The notes: generated by a model from the sequence alone, not told the origin. A DNA stretch of 64,000 nt from Nannocystis punicea (GCF_026965555.1 NZ_CP114040.1:4712001-4776000); one strand, 5' to 3'. Shown: positions 49,538 to 58,913, counted from the first letter of the stretch. Translations and numbers: made by a program.

Positions 49538-52363
49538 GTGACCCGCTCACAACCCCACGGGGCTCGCCCCTGGGCGCTCCTCTGGCTGGCGCTCGGCCTC
49601 GCCGCCGCGGCGGCGCTGCATCGCTTCGGCCCCGACGTTCCTGTCCTTTTGTTCACCCTGCCCGAGTGGCTGGCCGCCAGGCTGTCCGAGGCCGGCGACC
49701 GCACGCTCGTGCTGGCGCGCCCGTCCGTGCTGTGGCTCATGCCGGTCGCGCTGCTGCCGTTCCTCGTCGCGGTCGCGCGCCGCTCGCTGGTCGACCTGCC
49801 GGCCTGGCAGGTCGCGCTGCAGCTCGGCGCGCGCGTGCTGCTGCTGCTGGCGCTGGCGCTGGCGCTGTCGGCCCCGAGCCTGCAGGCGCCGCGGCGCGGC
49901 AAGACCGTGGTGGTGGCGGTCGACGTGTCGGCCAGCGTCGACGACGGCCAGCTGGCCGCGTTCACGGCGGTCGCGCGCGACGTGGTGCGGCTGGTGAAGG
50001 CGGAGACCGGCGACCGCGACGACCGCACGCGGCTGCGCCTCGTGAGCTACGCGAGCCGGGCGCAGGCGGTGCCGCTGTCCGAAGAGGCAGGTGAGATCGA
50101 GCTGCCCCGAGAGACAGGCGGCGGCCTGGCCAGCGACCACGCGGGGGCGCTGCGGCTGGCGGAGGCGTTGCTCGACCCCGACACCGAGGGCCGGGTGGTG
50201 CTGGTCAGCGACGGCGCGGCCAGCGTGGCCGAGCGCACCGACCTGATCGCCGCGGCCGAGGGCCTGCGCCGCCGCGGGGTCGCCCTGCACACCCGCACGG
50301 CGGCGCCGGCGGCCCGCGGCGACGTGCTGGTCGCGGGCGTGCACCTGCCGGGCGAGCTGCGCGTGGGGCAGACGTTCGACGCGGCGATCGACGTGTGGGC
50401 CAGCGGGCCGCGCACGCTCAAGCTGTACGTCGACAAGGACGGGGTGCCGAACGCGCTGTCGCCGAGCGTCGACGTGGCGCTGCGCGGCGGGCCGCAGCAG
50501 ATCAAGGTGCCGGTCCGCGCCAACGCGCCGGGGCCGATCGTGGTCGCGGCCAGGCTCGACGCGGCCGAGCTCGACGCGGCCGACAACCGCAGCCTCGACA
50601 ACGATCGCGCCGCGGCCGTCGGCGAGGTCCGCGGGCGACCGCGCGTGCTCCTGGTCGGCGAGGGCGACCCGTCGGGCGCGCTGGCGCGGGCGCTGCGGGC
50701 CGACCACCTGCAGGTCGACGCGGAGGCGGCGTCGGCGATCCCGGCGGCGGCCGAGGGGCTGTCGCCGTTCGACCTGGTGATCCTGTCCGACGTGCCGTCG
50801 CGCCACGTGTCGGGGGCGCAGCAGCAGGCGATCGCGAAGTGGGTCCAGGACGGCGGCGGCTTCGTGATGATCGGGGGCGAGAGCGCGTTCGGGGTCGGCG
50901 GCTGGGGCGGCAGCGTGCTCGAGGACGTGCTGCCGGTCCGCTTCGAGGGCGAGCGCCAGCGCGAGCAGCCGACGCTGGCGCTGGTGCTGGTGATCGACAA
51001 GAGCGGATCGATGTCGAGCGAGGACCGGCTCGACCTGGTCAAAGAGGCAGCTCGCTCGACGGCCAGCACGCTCGACCCGGGCGACGAGATCGGGGTGATC
51101 GCGTTCGACTCGCGGCCGGTCACTCTGGTGCGCCTGCAACCGGCGGCCAACCGCATCCGCATCGCCGGCGACATCCGCAGGCTCAGCGCCGGCGGCGGGA
51201 CCAACGCGCTGCCGGCCCTGCGCGAGGCGTACATGCAGCTGGCCGGCAGCAAGGCGCTGGTCAAGCACGTGATCCTGCTGTCCGACGGGCAGTCGCCGGA
51301 GGCCGGGGTGTCGGCCCTCATCACCGACATGCGCGATGCCGACATCACCGTGTCGGCGGTCGGCGTCGGCGCGGGCGCGGGCAAGGACTTCCTCGCGCGG
51401 GTCGCCGAGCGCGGCCGCGGCCGCTACTACTTCAGCCAGGACGGCACCGACGTGCCGCGGATCTTCTCCCGCGAGACCCGCGAGGTGACCCGCAACGCGG
51501 TGGTCGAGCGGGATCTGTTCCCGCGGGTGGCCAAGAGCGCCCAGGTGCTGCGCGGGATCGACTTCGACCGCGCGCCCGGGCTCGGCGGGGTGATCCCGCT
51601 GAAGACCAAGCCGCTGGCCGAGCTGCTGCTGCGCACGCACGTCGGCGACCCGCTGCTGGTCCGCGGCCGCCGCGGGCTCGGGCGCACCGCCGCGTTCGCG
51701 TCCGACGCCAAGCCGCGCTGGGCCCACCGCTGGATCGGCTGGGACGGCTTCCCCAAGTTCTGGTCGCAGGTGGCCCGCGACCTGATGCGCCAGGGCGCCG
51801 CGTCGCTCGGCGGGGCGTCGCTGCGGATCACCCCCGGCGCCGACGAGGGCAGCTTCCGCGCGGTCGTCGACCTCGACGCGAGCACCGGCTTCGTCAGCGA
51901 CCTGCGCGGCGAGCTGCAGGTCATCGACCCGTCCCTTCCGCCAGGTTCCGAGGGACATACGACGAAGCTGGCGACCCAGCTGACGGCGCCCGGCCGCTAC
52001 GAGGCGACGGTCCTCGGGGTGCGCGCGGGGCAGCGGCTGATCAAGGCGCAGATGTTCGACGACGGGCAGACGCCGCCGCGCCTGGTGGCCGAGGCGACCG
52101 GCCAGGCGAGCGTGCCGTACCCGGGCGAGCTGGCCCCCGATCAGCTCGACGCCGACCCGGCCTGGCTGGCCACGCTGGCGCCCGAAGGCTCGCACGCAGG
52201 GCCGATCGACGCGGTGGTGACGACCCCCGGGGCGCCCCAGGGGACCCGCCAGCGCGCGGTCTGGCCCGAGGTGCTGTGGGCGCTGGCGCTGCCGCTGCTG
52301 ATCCTCGATCTGCTGCTGCGGCGCGTGGCGTTCGGCCGGGCGCGGCGCGGCGAGATCGGCTGA
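49538..52363 (+). CDS. Membrane protein with two VWA domains and a GATase1-like fold
   Basis: 941 residues from a GTG at 49538; a GTG 27 codons upstream is the alternative. It begins with N-terminal membrane helices. A first VWA domain at about 125-260 has MIDAS motif DVSAS. A class I glutamine-amidotransferase-like region at about 365-470 reads VLLVGEGD, LVILSDVPS and GGGFVMIGGESAFG. A second VWA starts near 480 with VIDKSGSMS and LLSDGQSPEAG. A beta-rich region and one C-terminal helix (about 910) complete it. This order is known in large bacterial VWA/GATase membrane proteins often near MoxR ATPase genes; none is visible here. Metal-dependent adhesion or complex assembly is inferred. Confidence 0.85.
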   Translation: MTRSQPHGARPWALLWLALGLAAAAALHRFGPDVPVLLFTLPEWLAARLSEAGDRTLVLARPSVLWLMPVALLPFLVAVARRSLVDLPAWQVALQLGARVLLLLALALALSAPSLQAPRRGKTVVVAVDVSASVDDGQLAAFTAVARDVVRLVKAETGDRDDRTRLRLVSYASRAQAVPLSEEAGEIELPRETGGGLASDHAGALRLAEALLDPDTEGRVVLVSDGAASVAERTDLIAAAEGLRRRGVALHTRTAAPAARGDVLVAGVHLPGELRVGQTFDAAIDVWASGPRTLKLYVDKDGVPNALSPSVDVALRGGPQQIKVPVRANAPGPIVVAARLDAAELDAADNRSLDNDRAAAVGEVRGRPRVLLVGEGDPSGALARALRADHLQVDAEAASAIPAAAEGLSPFDLVILSDVPSRHVSGAQQQAIAKWVQDGGGFVMIGGESAFGVGGWGGSVLEDVLPVRFEGERQREQPTLALVLVIDKSGSMSSEDRLDLVKEAARSTASTLDPGDEIGVIAFDSRPVTLVRLQPAANRIRIAGDIRRLSAGGGTNALPALREAYMQLAGSKALVKHVILLSDGQSPEAGVSALITDMRDADITVSAVGVGAGAGKDFLARVAERGRGRYYFSQDGTDVPRIFSRETREVTRNAVVERDLFPRVAKSAQVLRGIDFDRAPGLGGVIPLKTKPLAELLLRTHVGDPLLVRGRRGLGRTAAFASDAKPRWAHRWIGWDGFPKFWSQVARDLMRQGAASLGGASLRITPGADEGSFRAVVDLDASTGFVSDLRGELQVIDPSLPPGSEGHTTKLATQLTAPGRYEATVLGVRAGQRLIKAQMFDDGQTPPRLVAEATGQASVPYPGELAPDQLDADPAWLATLAPEGSHAGPIDAVVTTPGAPQGTRQRAVWPEVLWALALPLLILDLLLRRVAFGRARRGEIG

Positions 52364-52919
52364 GGCCGCGACGGGCGACGGCTCCCCGATCGGGGGTGAG
52401 GTTGCGAGGTGTCCTGGAGGACATGTCTTGAAGGGCATTCTACGAGCGCGGGCGAGCGGCCTTCGGCCGGCGCGGCTCCCGGATCGGCGCGGTGGGGTCG
52501 CGTCGGGTCTTGAGGACATGTCCTGAAGGTCATGCGATGAGCGTGGGGAGGGCGTTCGGCGTTGCGCGGCGAGCTCGGCTGAGCCCGCGATCGCCGGTGC
52601 GGCTCCCGGAGCGGCGATCGCGGGGTGACCTGGGCGATATGTCTTGAAGCTCATGCGATGAGCGCGGGAGAGGGGCTTTCGGCGCGGCGAGCTCGGCCGA
52701 GCCCGCGATCGCCGGCGCTGCTCTCGGGTCGGCGCGATGGAATTTGTTAGTGTCCTTCAGGACATGTCTTTATAGGCATTCAAGAACGCGGTCCGCCCGG
52801 AGGGCAGGAATGCTTGAATGGGTATGTCCTTGAGGACATGTTTGAACCGCCCGTGACGCGCAGCACGGCCGCCGTTTGCGTCGCGGACGGCGCCGCGCAT
52901 CTGTGGAGAAGGGGGCGAG
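52364..52919. repeat. Repeat-filled gap with palindromic chains
   Basis: No gene. Chains lie at 52410-52440 (GTGTCC-TGGA-GGACAT, ATGTCT-TGAA-GGGCAT), about 52512-52530 and 52638-52655, about 52751-52780 (GTGTCC-TTCA-GGACAT, ATGTCT-TTAT-AGGCAT) and 52824-52850. CATGCGATGAGCG recurs at 52531 and 52652, a 121-bp imperfect tandem repeat. A further related copy starts near 52436. Confidence 0.8.
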
Positions 52920-53768
52920 ATGCAGGGGAACGACACTCACACTCGACGCGGCCGCGGGGCCGTGGCGCTCGTGGCGCTGCTCGGTTGTCACGCGCCGGAG
53001 GTGGCCGGGCTCGACGGGATGGTGCTCGACGCCACGCCGGCGTGCGCGGGGCCGGGAGGGCGCGGGTTCGCGTTCACGCGCGCCCCGCAGGTGTTCGTGG
53101 TGCCTGACTGCGTGACGACGTTGACGGTCGAGCTGTGGGGCGCGCAGGGCGGTCCCAGTCGCTGCGGCATCGACGAGGTCCACGGCCTGCCCGACGTGCA
53201 GGAGGACGGGGGACGCGGCGGCTGGTTGCGCGCCGACGTATCGGTCACTCCGGGCCAGATCCTGGTGGTGGTGGTGGGCGGGCGCGGGGGCATCGACGGC
53301 GCTCCGGGCTGGAACGGAGGCGGGCGCGGCGGCGTGTGGGGGGGCGGCGGCGGCGGTGGAGCGGACATCCGGATCGACGGCGCGAGCCTGATCGATCGCG
53401 CGCTGGTGGTCGGCGGCGGGGGCGGCGGCTCGTGCGGCTTCCCCGATCACGGCGGAGGTGGCCACGGCGGCGGCGTGATCGGCGAGGACGGGGTGGTCGG
53501 CGACGAGCTGTGGAACGCGGGCGGCGGCGGCCAGCAGCACGCGGGAGGCGCGGCCGGCTCACCGCCCGGTCAGCCGGGCGTGTTCGGCCTCGGCGGCGGG
53601 TCGGCGCGCTACCACGTGGCCGGAGGCGGCGGCGGCTGGTACGGCGGCGGCGGGTCGTTCGGCGCGGGCGGAGGCGGCGGTTCGTCGCACGTCGGCGTCA
53701 CCGCCAGCGGGGTGGAGTTCGAGGCCGGCGTCCACAGCGGAGACGGGGCGGTGCAGATCTACTGGTGA
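52920..53768 (+). CDS. Glycine-rich lipoprotein A
   Basis: 282 residues from the ATG at 52920, with a purine-rich GGGGGCGAG just upstream. Lipobox VALLGC gives Cys23. After a short linker comes QVFVVPDCVTTLTVELWGAQGG, then a domain of about 180 residues dominated by Gly runs (GGGGGG, GGRGG, HVAGGGGGWYGGGG). It ends DGAVQIYW. This is the glycine-rich fold seen in the ALK-type receptor domain and in many bacterial surface proteins. It is paralogous to glycine-rich lipoprotein B 1.3 kb downstream. It is probably surface-displayed, role unknown. Confidence 0.8.
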   Translation: MQGNDTHTRRGRGAVALVALLGCHAPEVAGLDGMVLDATPACAGPGGRGFAFTRAPQVFVVPDCVTTLTVELWGAQGGPSRCGIDEVHGLPDVQEDGGRGGWLRADVSVTPGQILVVVVGGRGGIDGAPGWNGGGRGGVWGGGGGGGADIRIDGASLIDRALVVGGGGGGSCGFPDHGGGGHGGGVIGEDGVVGDELWNAGGGGQQHAGGAAGSPPGQPGVFGLGGGSARYHVAGGGGGWYGGGGSFGAGGGGGSSHVGVTASGVEFEAGVHSGDGAVQIYW

Positions 53769-54195
53769 CGAATGGGCTGGTCGTCGCGGCCCGGGCTCGC
53801 TGCGCCGCGGCGTCCCTTCGCCCCTTCGGGGATGACCGCGAGGCGACGACGGTGACGTGATGCGGCTGGAGCGTCGTTGCGACGATGGGCCGCGAGACGG
53901 CAATGATCGGACCGCGCGTGCGAGCGGAGGTGAATGGGGGCAGTCGTGATCGCGGCGACGGAATCGTCGCGCGGCCGGGTGGCCGTACACGCTCGGGCAG
54001 CGGAATTGACCGGCGCACGGGCGGTCGCCACGTTCGCGAGTGCGGGGCGCGGCGCGCAAGAGGATGTCTTTCGGACATGTCTCGAAGGACATGCGATGCG
54101 ATCGCGTCGCGATCGCTCGTGACAGGGGACACAGCCGTGTTTGCGTGCCTGCCTCGTGCGCATCATGCCTACAGGTCGCAGGGGAGGCCGCGCCG
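53769..54195. other. Intergenic stretch with palindromic elements
   Basis: No gene seen between the two glycine-rich lipoproteins. It holds linked elements at about 54064-54105: ATGTC-TTTC-GGACAT, then ATGTCT-CGAA-GGACAT, then GCGA-TGCG-ATCGCG. Confidence 0.6.
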
Positions 54196-55239
54196 ATGGT
54201 ACTCGAGGGTCGATGGTGCACGATGTCGGTGATGCTCGCGATCGTGGTCGGCGGCTGCGACGAGATCAACGACGCGCGCCAGCTGCGGCCGGTGCCGAAC
54301 ACGTTCGCCGACGCGAGCGCCGAGGCGGACGCCGACGAGGTGCTGGCGCGGGCGTGCGAGGCGGAGGCGCTCGACCTGTGCGCGGCCGAGTGCGTCGACC
54401 TCCAGTTCGACGCGCGTCACTGCGGTGGTTGCGGTCGCGAGTGCGCCGGCACGTGCGCGAGCGGCTACTGCGAGGGGTCGTGCGAGGTCGGGCAGATCCG
54501 CTGCGACGGACGCTGCGTCGACCGCACGCGGGTGGTGCCCGGCGGAGGCGCGCGCGAGTTCGAATTCAGCGGCGCGGCGCAGACGTTCGTGGTGCCCGAC
54601 TGCGTGGCGCGGATCACCGTCGAGCTGTGGGGCGCGCAGGGCGGCGGCTCGCGCTGTTGCGACGGGCCCGAGCAGGACGATGGAGGCCTCGGCGCCTACG
54701 TGCGCGCGGAGCTCGACGTGGTGCCCGGCGAGGCGCTGCAGATCCGCGTCGGCGGGCGCGGCGGGCTCGAGGGCGCGGCCGGCTACAACGGCGGCGGCCT
54801 CGGCGGAGAGTTCGCGGGCGGCGGCGGCGGTGCCAGCGATGTCCGCCAGGGCGGCGCGACGCTCGAGGACCGGATCTTCGTCGCCGCGGGCGGCGGAGGC
54901 GGGCAGTGCGGCTGCCCGGATCACGGCGCGGGCGGCCCCGGCGGCCTGGCGCTCGGCGGCCCCGGCGTGGCGCTGCTGCCCGAGTGGCAGGCCGCCGGCG
55001 GTGGCTCGCAGAGCGCTGGCGGGATCGTGGGCTCGACGCCCGCCGAGGCCGGTGAGTTCGGCGACGGCGGCGGGGGCGGGCGCTATCACGTGGCGGGGGG
55101 CGGGGGCGGCTGGTTCGGCGGCGGCTCGGCCTTCGCGGCGGGCGGCGGCGGTGGGTCGTCGCTGCTCGGCAGCGATCCGGCCACCAGCGGCCTCCCGGGC
55201 GTGCGCGCGGGCGACGGGCTGGTGCGGATCCGCTGGTGA
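54196..55239 (+). CDS. Glycine-rich lipoprotein B with Cys-rich N-domain
   Basis: 347 residues from the ATG at 54196, with GGGGAGG upstream; the ATG at 54223 would leave too short a signal. Lipobox VVGGC gives Cys21. Residues about 50-115 are Cys-rich (RHCGGCGRECAGTCASGYCEGSC, shown here in part), with spacing like small EGF-type or Stigma1-type disulfide modules. The rest parallels lipoprotein A: QTFVVPDCVARITVELWGAQ, Gly runs, YHVAGGGGGWFGGG, and DGLVRIRW at the end. A strong terminator follows. Confidence 0.8.
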   Translation: MVLEGRWCTMSVMLAIVVGGCDEINDARQLRPVPNTFADASAEADADEVLARACEAEALDLCAAECVDLQFDARHCGGCGRECAGTCASGYCEGSCEVGQIRCDGRCVDRTRVVPGGGAREFEFSGAAQTFVVPDCVARITVELWGAQGGGSRCCDGPEQDDGGLGAYVRAELDVVPGEALQIRVGGRGGLEGAAGYNGGGLGGEFAGGGGGASDVRQGGATLEDRIFVAAGGGGGQCGCPDHGAGGPGGLALGGPGVALLPEWQAAGGGSQSAGGIVGSTPAEAGEFGDGGGGGRYHVAGGGGGWFGGGSAFAAGGGGGSSLLGSDPATSGLPGVRAGDGLVRIRW

Positions 55240-55293
55240 CCGCGGCGCGAGGTCCTGTGTTTGTTCGCACATGACCGAAAAGACATCCACTCG

Positions 55294-55345
55294 ACCCGCC
55301 GGCCCGGCCTTCCCCCCTCTGCCGCGGCCGGCGGGTTTTCTTTTG
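55294..55345 (+). terminator. Intrinsic terminator after glycine-rich lipoprotein B
   Basis: An 11-bp perfect GC-rich stem (ACCCGCCGGCC at 55294-55304 with GGCCGGCGGGT at 55326-55336) has a 21-nt loop and a T-rich tail TTTTCTTTT. It lies 55 nt after the lipoprotein stop. Confidence 0.85.
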
Positions 55346-55374
55346 CCGAGGTCGTGGCATCCTCGCCGGCGCGC

Positions 55375-56256
55375 ATGTCCGCTCGTGACCGCAGCATTTT
55401 CGCTGCCGATGGCACCCGCGTGGCCTATCGCCGCGAGGGCGAGGGGCCGGCGCTGCTGCTGTGCAATGGGATCACGACGTCGCGGTTCTTCTGGACCCAC
55501 CTGGCGCCGCGCTGGGCCCGGCGGTTCACCGTGATCACGTGGGACCTCAAGGGCCACGGGCGCAGCGAGCCGGCCCGCACTGCGGCGGGCGTGGAGATCC
55601 CGGCGCTGGCGCGCGACGCGTTGCAGATCCTCGACGCCGAGGGGCTGACCGACGCGGTGCCGGTCGGCTTCTCGATGGGCTGCCAGGTGGCGCTCGAGAT
55701 CTATCGCGCGGCGCCGCAGCGAGTGCGCGGGCTGGTGCTGCTGCTCGGGCCGTCGGGGCGAGTGTTCGACACGGCGCTCGGTCCGTTCGGGCCGGCGCTG
55801 CACGGGCTCATCGCCCGCATGCCGGCGCCGGGCTTTCGGCTGGCGTTCCGCGGGGCGCGCAGGATCGTCGGCCTGCCGGGCAGTCGCCGCCTCGGCCAGC
55901 TGCTCGGGCTCATCGGCCCCACGGCCGCGCCGGCCGACGTGAAGCTGTACATCGACCACTTCGTGCGCGAGCTCGATCCAGGCACGCTGGCGGCGATGGC
56001 GCTGGCGGCCCAGAGCCACTGCGCCGCCGATCTGCTGCCGACGATCGCGGCGCCGACGCTGATCGTGGCCGGCGATCGCGACGTGTTCGCGCCGGCGCCC
56101 CGGGTCGGCGTGCCGCTGCATCGCGCGATCCCGGGCAGCCGGCTCGTTCGCCTGGCGGACGGGACACACACCAGCCTGTTCGAGCACCACCGGGAGATCG
56201 GGGCCGCGGTCGAACGCTTCTGCGAGGACCTCACGGGGCGCCGCGAGGTCGGGTAA
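55375..56256 (+). CDS. Alpha/beta hydrolase
   Basis: 293 residues from the ATG at 55375; the earlier in-frame ATG at 55261 would read through the terminator and is rejected. The fold is clear: LLLCNGITTSRFFW (oxyanion region), WDLKGHGRSEPA, nucleophile Ser100 in GFSMG, Asp near 232 in VAGDRDVF, and His near 264 in GTHTS. It has the size and layout of cytoplasmic esterases or C-C hydrolases. Substrate unknown. The start codon is part of a weak palindromic unit (ATGTCC-GCTC-GTGACC). Confidence 0.9.
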   Translation: MSARDRSIFAADGTRVAYRREGEGPALLLCNGITTSRFFWTHLAPRWARRFTVITWDLKGHGRSEPARTAAGVEIPALARDALQILDAEGLTDAVPVGFSMGCQVALEIYRAAPQRVRGLVLLLGPSGRVFDTALGPFGPALHGLIARMPAPGFRLAFRGARRIVGLPGSRRLGQLLGLIGPTAAPADVKLYIDHFVRELDPGTLAAMALAAQSHCAADLLPTIAAPTLIVAGDRDVFAPAPRVGVPLHRAIPGSRLVRLADGTHTSLFEHHREIGAAVERFCEDLTGRREVG

Positions 56257-56265
56257 AACGGCGCC

Positions 56266-57549
56266 ATGCGCCGCTTCGCCTCGCTTAGTCTCCTCCTCGC
56301 CGCCTGCAGCACCGCCGCCCAGAGCTCCGGCCCCGGTGTCGGCGGCGGCACCGACACCGCGGACACGTCGCCGGGATCGTCGACGCTCGACGAGCCGCCG
56401 GGCGGCACTGCCAGCGGGACGGACACGCCGACCACCGGGGCCGGGACGACGGAGAGCGACACCTTCGCGCCGACCACCTCCGGCACGTCCAGCGGCTCCG
56501 AGGAGGACTACGACGCGCCCGGTGCGGCGCCGGTCGGCAACGCGACGTTCTCGGTGGTGGCCGGCGACCGGACGCTGCTGGTGGAGGCGTGGTACCCGGC
56601 CGACGCGTCGGCGCAGGCGGCCGCCGACGCCGGGCACCCGATCGCCGAGTTCGTGCCCGAGGGCCCGAACCGCGACGCGATCGTCGGCATGCTGGCCAAG
56701 CTGTCGGAGCACGGGCAGGTCGGGGTGCGCGAGCAGACCCGCTCGGCGCGCGACGCCGCGTCGGCGGGCACGGGGCCGTACCCGCTGGTGATGTTCTCGC
56801 ACTGCCACGGCTGCGTGCGCTTCTCGATGTTCACGATCGCCGAGCACCTGGCCAGCCACGGGTTCGTGGTCGTGGCCCCCGACCACGCCGGCAACACCCT
56901 GTTCGACGAGTCGCAGCCGGAGCTCGGCGAGGCGTTCTTGCAGGTCCGCGTGGCCGACCAGAGCGCGGTGCTCGACGCAGTGCTCGACGCCGGCAACTCG
57001 GCTGTCCCGGAGGCCATCCGCGGGGCGATCGACGCGACCCGCGTCGGCGCGATGGGCCACAGCTTCGGCGCAGCGACGGCCGGGCGACTGGCCCAGGAGG
57101 ACGACCGGATCGTGGCCGCGATGCCGATCGCCGCACCGGTCCAGAACCCGCTCTTCCCCGGCTCCAAGCTGGCCGAGATCGTCGAGCCGGAGCTGTTCGT
57201 GCTCGCCGTCGAGGACAACAGCATCCAGAAGATCGGCAACAACCTCATCGAGTCGAACTTCGACGCCGCGGCGACGCCGGCCTACCTGGTGCGGATGAAG
57301 GACACCGGCCACTGGGGCCCGACCGACATCTGCGGCCTGGTCGAGCAGTTCGACGCCGGCTGCGGCCCGGGCGCGCGCCAGAGCGATGGCACCGAGTTCG
57401 TGTACCTCGAGCCGCTGCAGGCGCGGGCGATCGTCGCCGCCTACGCGGTCGCGTTCTTCGACCATCACCTGCGCGGCAACGTCTCGGCGCTGGATTACTT
57501 GCAGACGGCGACGCCGCCCGAGGTGGTCGAGGTCGAGACGCGGCTGTAG
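56266..57549 (+). CDS. Lipoprotein alpha/beta hydrolase (PAF-acetylhydrolase/dienelactone-hydrolase-like)
   Basis: 427 residues from the ATG at 56266. Lipobox LLLAAC gives Cys14. A Thr/Ser/Gly linker runs to about residue 90. The hydrolase domain has FSHCHGCVRFSM (HGxxG-like region), FVVVAPDHAGN, nucleophile Ser266 in GHSFG, and His near 348 in DTGHWGPTD. The size and the VEAWYPAD start resemble predicted dienelactone or PAF-acetylhydrolase-type esterases. It is probably periplasmic or on the cell surface. It follows the previous hydrolase by 9 nt, so the two may form an operon. Confidence 0.85.
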   Translation: MRRFASLSLLLAACSTAAQSSGPGVGGGTDTADTSPGSSTLDEPPGGTASGTDTPTTGAGTTESDTFAPTTSGTSSGSEEDYDAPGAAPVGNATFSVVAGDRTLLVEAWYPADASAQAAADAGHPIAEFVPEGPNRDAIVGMLAKLSEHGQVGVREQTRSARDAASAGTGPYPLVMFSHCHGCVRFSMFTIAEHLASHGFVVVAPDHAGNTLFDESQPELGEAFLQVRVADQSAVLDAVLDAGNSAVPEAIRGAIDATRVGAMGHSFGAATAGRLAQEDDRIVAAMPIAAPVQNPLFPGSKLAEIVEPELFVLAVEDNSIQKIGNNLIESNFDAAATPAYLVRMKDTGHWGPTDICGLVEQFDAGCGPGARQSDGTEFVYLEPLQARAIVAAYAVAFFDHHLRGNVSALDYLQTATPPEVVEVETRL

Positions 57550-57573
57550 GCCGTGGGCTGCGTTCGCGGTGAG

Positions 57574-57603
57574 ATGGCCTCGAGGACATGTCCTCGAGGC
57601 CAT
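57574..57603. repeat. 30-bp perfect palindrome
   Basis: Two linked units, ATGGCC-TCGA-GGACAT and ATGTCC-TCGA-GGCCAT, whose TCGA loops and complementary outer arms make the whole 30 bp a perfect palindrome. It begins 25 nt after a stop codon, so a hairpin terminator is possible, but no T-tract follows. Confidence 0.9.
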
Positions 57604-57684
57604 GGAAGAGATGCCCCCACGGAGGGACGCGGGCGGCCGCGGACTCGCTTCGGTGACGAGGGCGGCGCTCGTCGAACGATTGAT

Positions 57685-57717
57685 CTATGTCCTCAAGGAC
57701 ATGTCTTCAGGGCCAGC
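57685..57717. repeat. Palindromic chain
   Basis: ATGTCC-TCAA-GGACAT linked to ATGTCT-TCAG-GGCCAG, in the gap before the next membrane protein gene. The gap 57550-57854 holds no other feature. Confidence 0.7.
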
Positions 57718-57854
57718 GCGGTGACGCCCGGCGGGGTGCGGCGGCGCCCGCGGACCCGCCTCGCCCCCGACGAGCGGGGGCTGGGAGCGGCGCCTGAGCG
57801 GCGCCCGGCGAGCGGCGCTTGTCGAGCGGCGCGGGGCGGGCGAGACTGCGGGGC

Positions 57855-58913
57855 ATGGAGTTCGCACGGCTCGCGGAGGCGCTCGGCGGCGAGACCCTGG
57901 CGGTGGAGCAGGGCGGGCGGAGCGAGCTGGCGCCGTTCGTGCTGCGCTCGGGGACAGGTCCCGAAGTACAGGTGTATCCCGAGCTCGAGGAGGGGGCGTG
58001 CGTCGGCGCGGTGTTCGCGGTGGCGCGGGCCGACGCGGCCGAGACGCCGCGGATCGTCCTGCGGGCCGAGGGGGCGCTCGAGCGCGGCGCCAAGGCGGTC
58101 GGTCTGAGCCGCGAGCTGCAGCTCGGCGACCCGGCCTTCGACGCGGCGGTCTACGTCGAGTCGGAGGCCCCCGAGGCGCTGGTGGCCCGGGTGCTGGCCG
58201 ACCCGGCGGCCCGCGCGGCCGCGGCGGCGCTGGTCCGCGGGCCGGCCGGCGAGGTCCAGCTGGGCGAGGGACGGGTGACCGCGCGGCTGTCGGCGGCGCA
58301 GCTCGAGCAGCCGGCGGCGGCGCACGAGCTGGTGGCGTCGCTGCGGGCCCTGGCGGCGGCCATGGCTGTCCCGAAGGACATGCCGACGCGCGGCGAGCTG
58401 GTGCGCCGGCGCGCCGTCGGCCACATCTTCGGCATCGCCTTCGCCTGGCTGCTGACGCTCGGCCTGGCGGTCCTGCTGCGCCCGCCGCAGGTGCTGGCGT
58501 GGGGGCCGGTGTTCGGCGCGCTCGGGCTCGGCGGACTGCTGTGGCTGCTGGTGTGCGCGCCGCTGGGCCTGGTCCTGCGCGGGGCGCCCGACTCGCTGCG
58601 GTGGTTCGCGCTGGCGGCGGGGGCCTTCTTGCTGACGACGCCGTTCGCGGGGATGAAGCTGGCGCTGTGGGCCAACGCGGCCCTCGACAAGGGGCCCGAG
58701 GTCGCGGTCCGGCTGCCGGTGACCCTGGTCGATCGGAGCGAGACGCTGGTGCTGATCGACGTGGTCGGGCTCGAGAGCGGGCGCACGTCGACGCGACTGG
58801 CTGTCCCGATGGACAGGGTCTTCGGGACATTGCCGAAAGCGCCCGGCTCGTTGATCCTCACGACCGGCGAGGGCGCGCTCGGCTGGCCGTGGCTGGTCGA
58901 CGTGCGGCCGTGA
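57855..58913 (+). CDS. Membrane protein of unknown function
   Basis: 352 residues from the ATG at 57855 (MEFARLAEALGGETLAVEQ); the 12 codons upstream are not protein-like. The N-terminal 180 residues are soluble and mildly acidic (VYPELEEGACVGAVFAVARADA). Four hydrophobic helices follow at about 193-290 (FGIAFAWLLTLGLAVLL, WGPVFGALGLGGLLWLLV, FALAAGAFLLTTPF, and one more), then a short soluble end. No family was recognised. Elements lie in frame near 58368 (encoding VPKDMP) and 58799-58835. Confidence 0.75.
   Translation: MEFARLAEALGGETLAVEQGGRSELAPFVLRSGTGPEVQVYPELEEGACVGAVFAVARADAAETPRIVLRAEGALERGAKAVGLSRELQLGDPAFDAAVYVESEAPEALVARVLADPAARAAAAALVRGPAGEVQLGEGRVTARLSAAQLEQPAAAHELVASLRALAAAMAVPKDMPTRGELVRRRAVGHIFGIAFAWLLTLGLAVLLRPPQVLAWGPVFGALGLGGLLWLLVCAPLGLVLRGAPDSLRWFALAAGAFLLTTPFAGMKLALWANAALDKGPEVAVRLPVTLVDRSETLVLIDVVGLESGRTSTRLAVPMDRVFGTLPKAPGSLILTTGEGALGWPWLVDVRP

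Noticed and set aside
54169..57603. A 1,144-codon minus-strand frame across the glycine-rich and hydrolase genes.
   Set aside because: It runs through a good plus-strand terminator and two genes with catalytic motifs, and shows only Arg/Ala/Gly-rich sequence.
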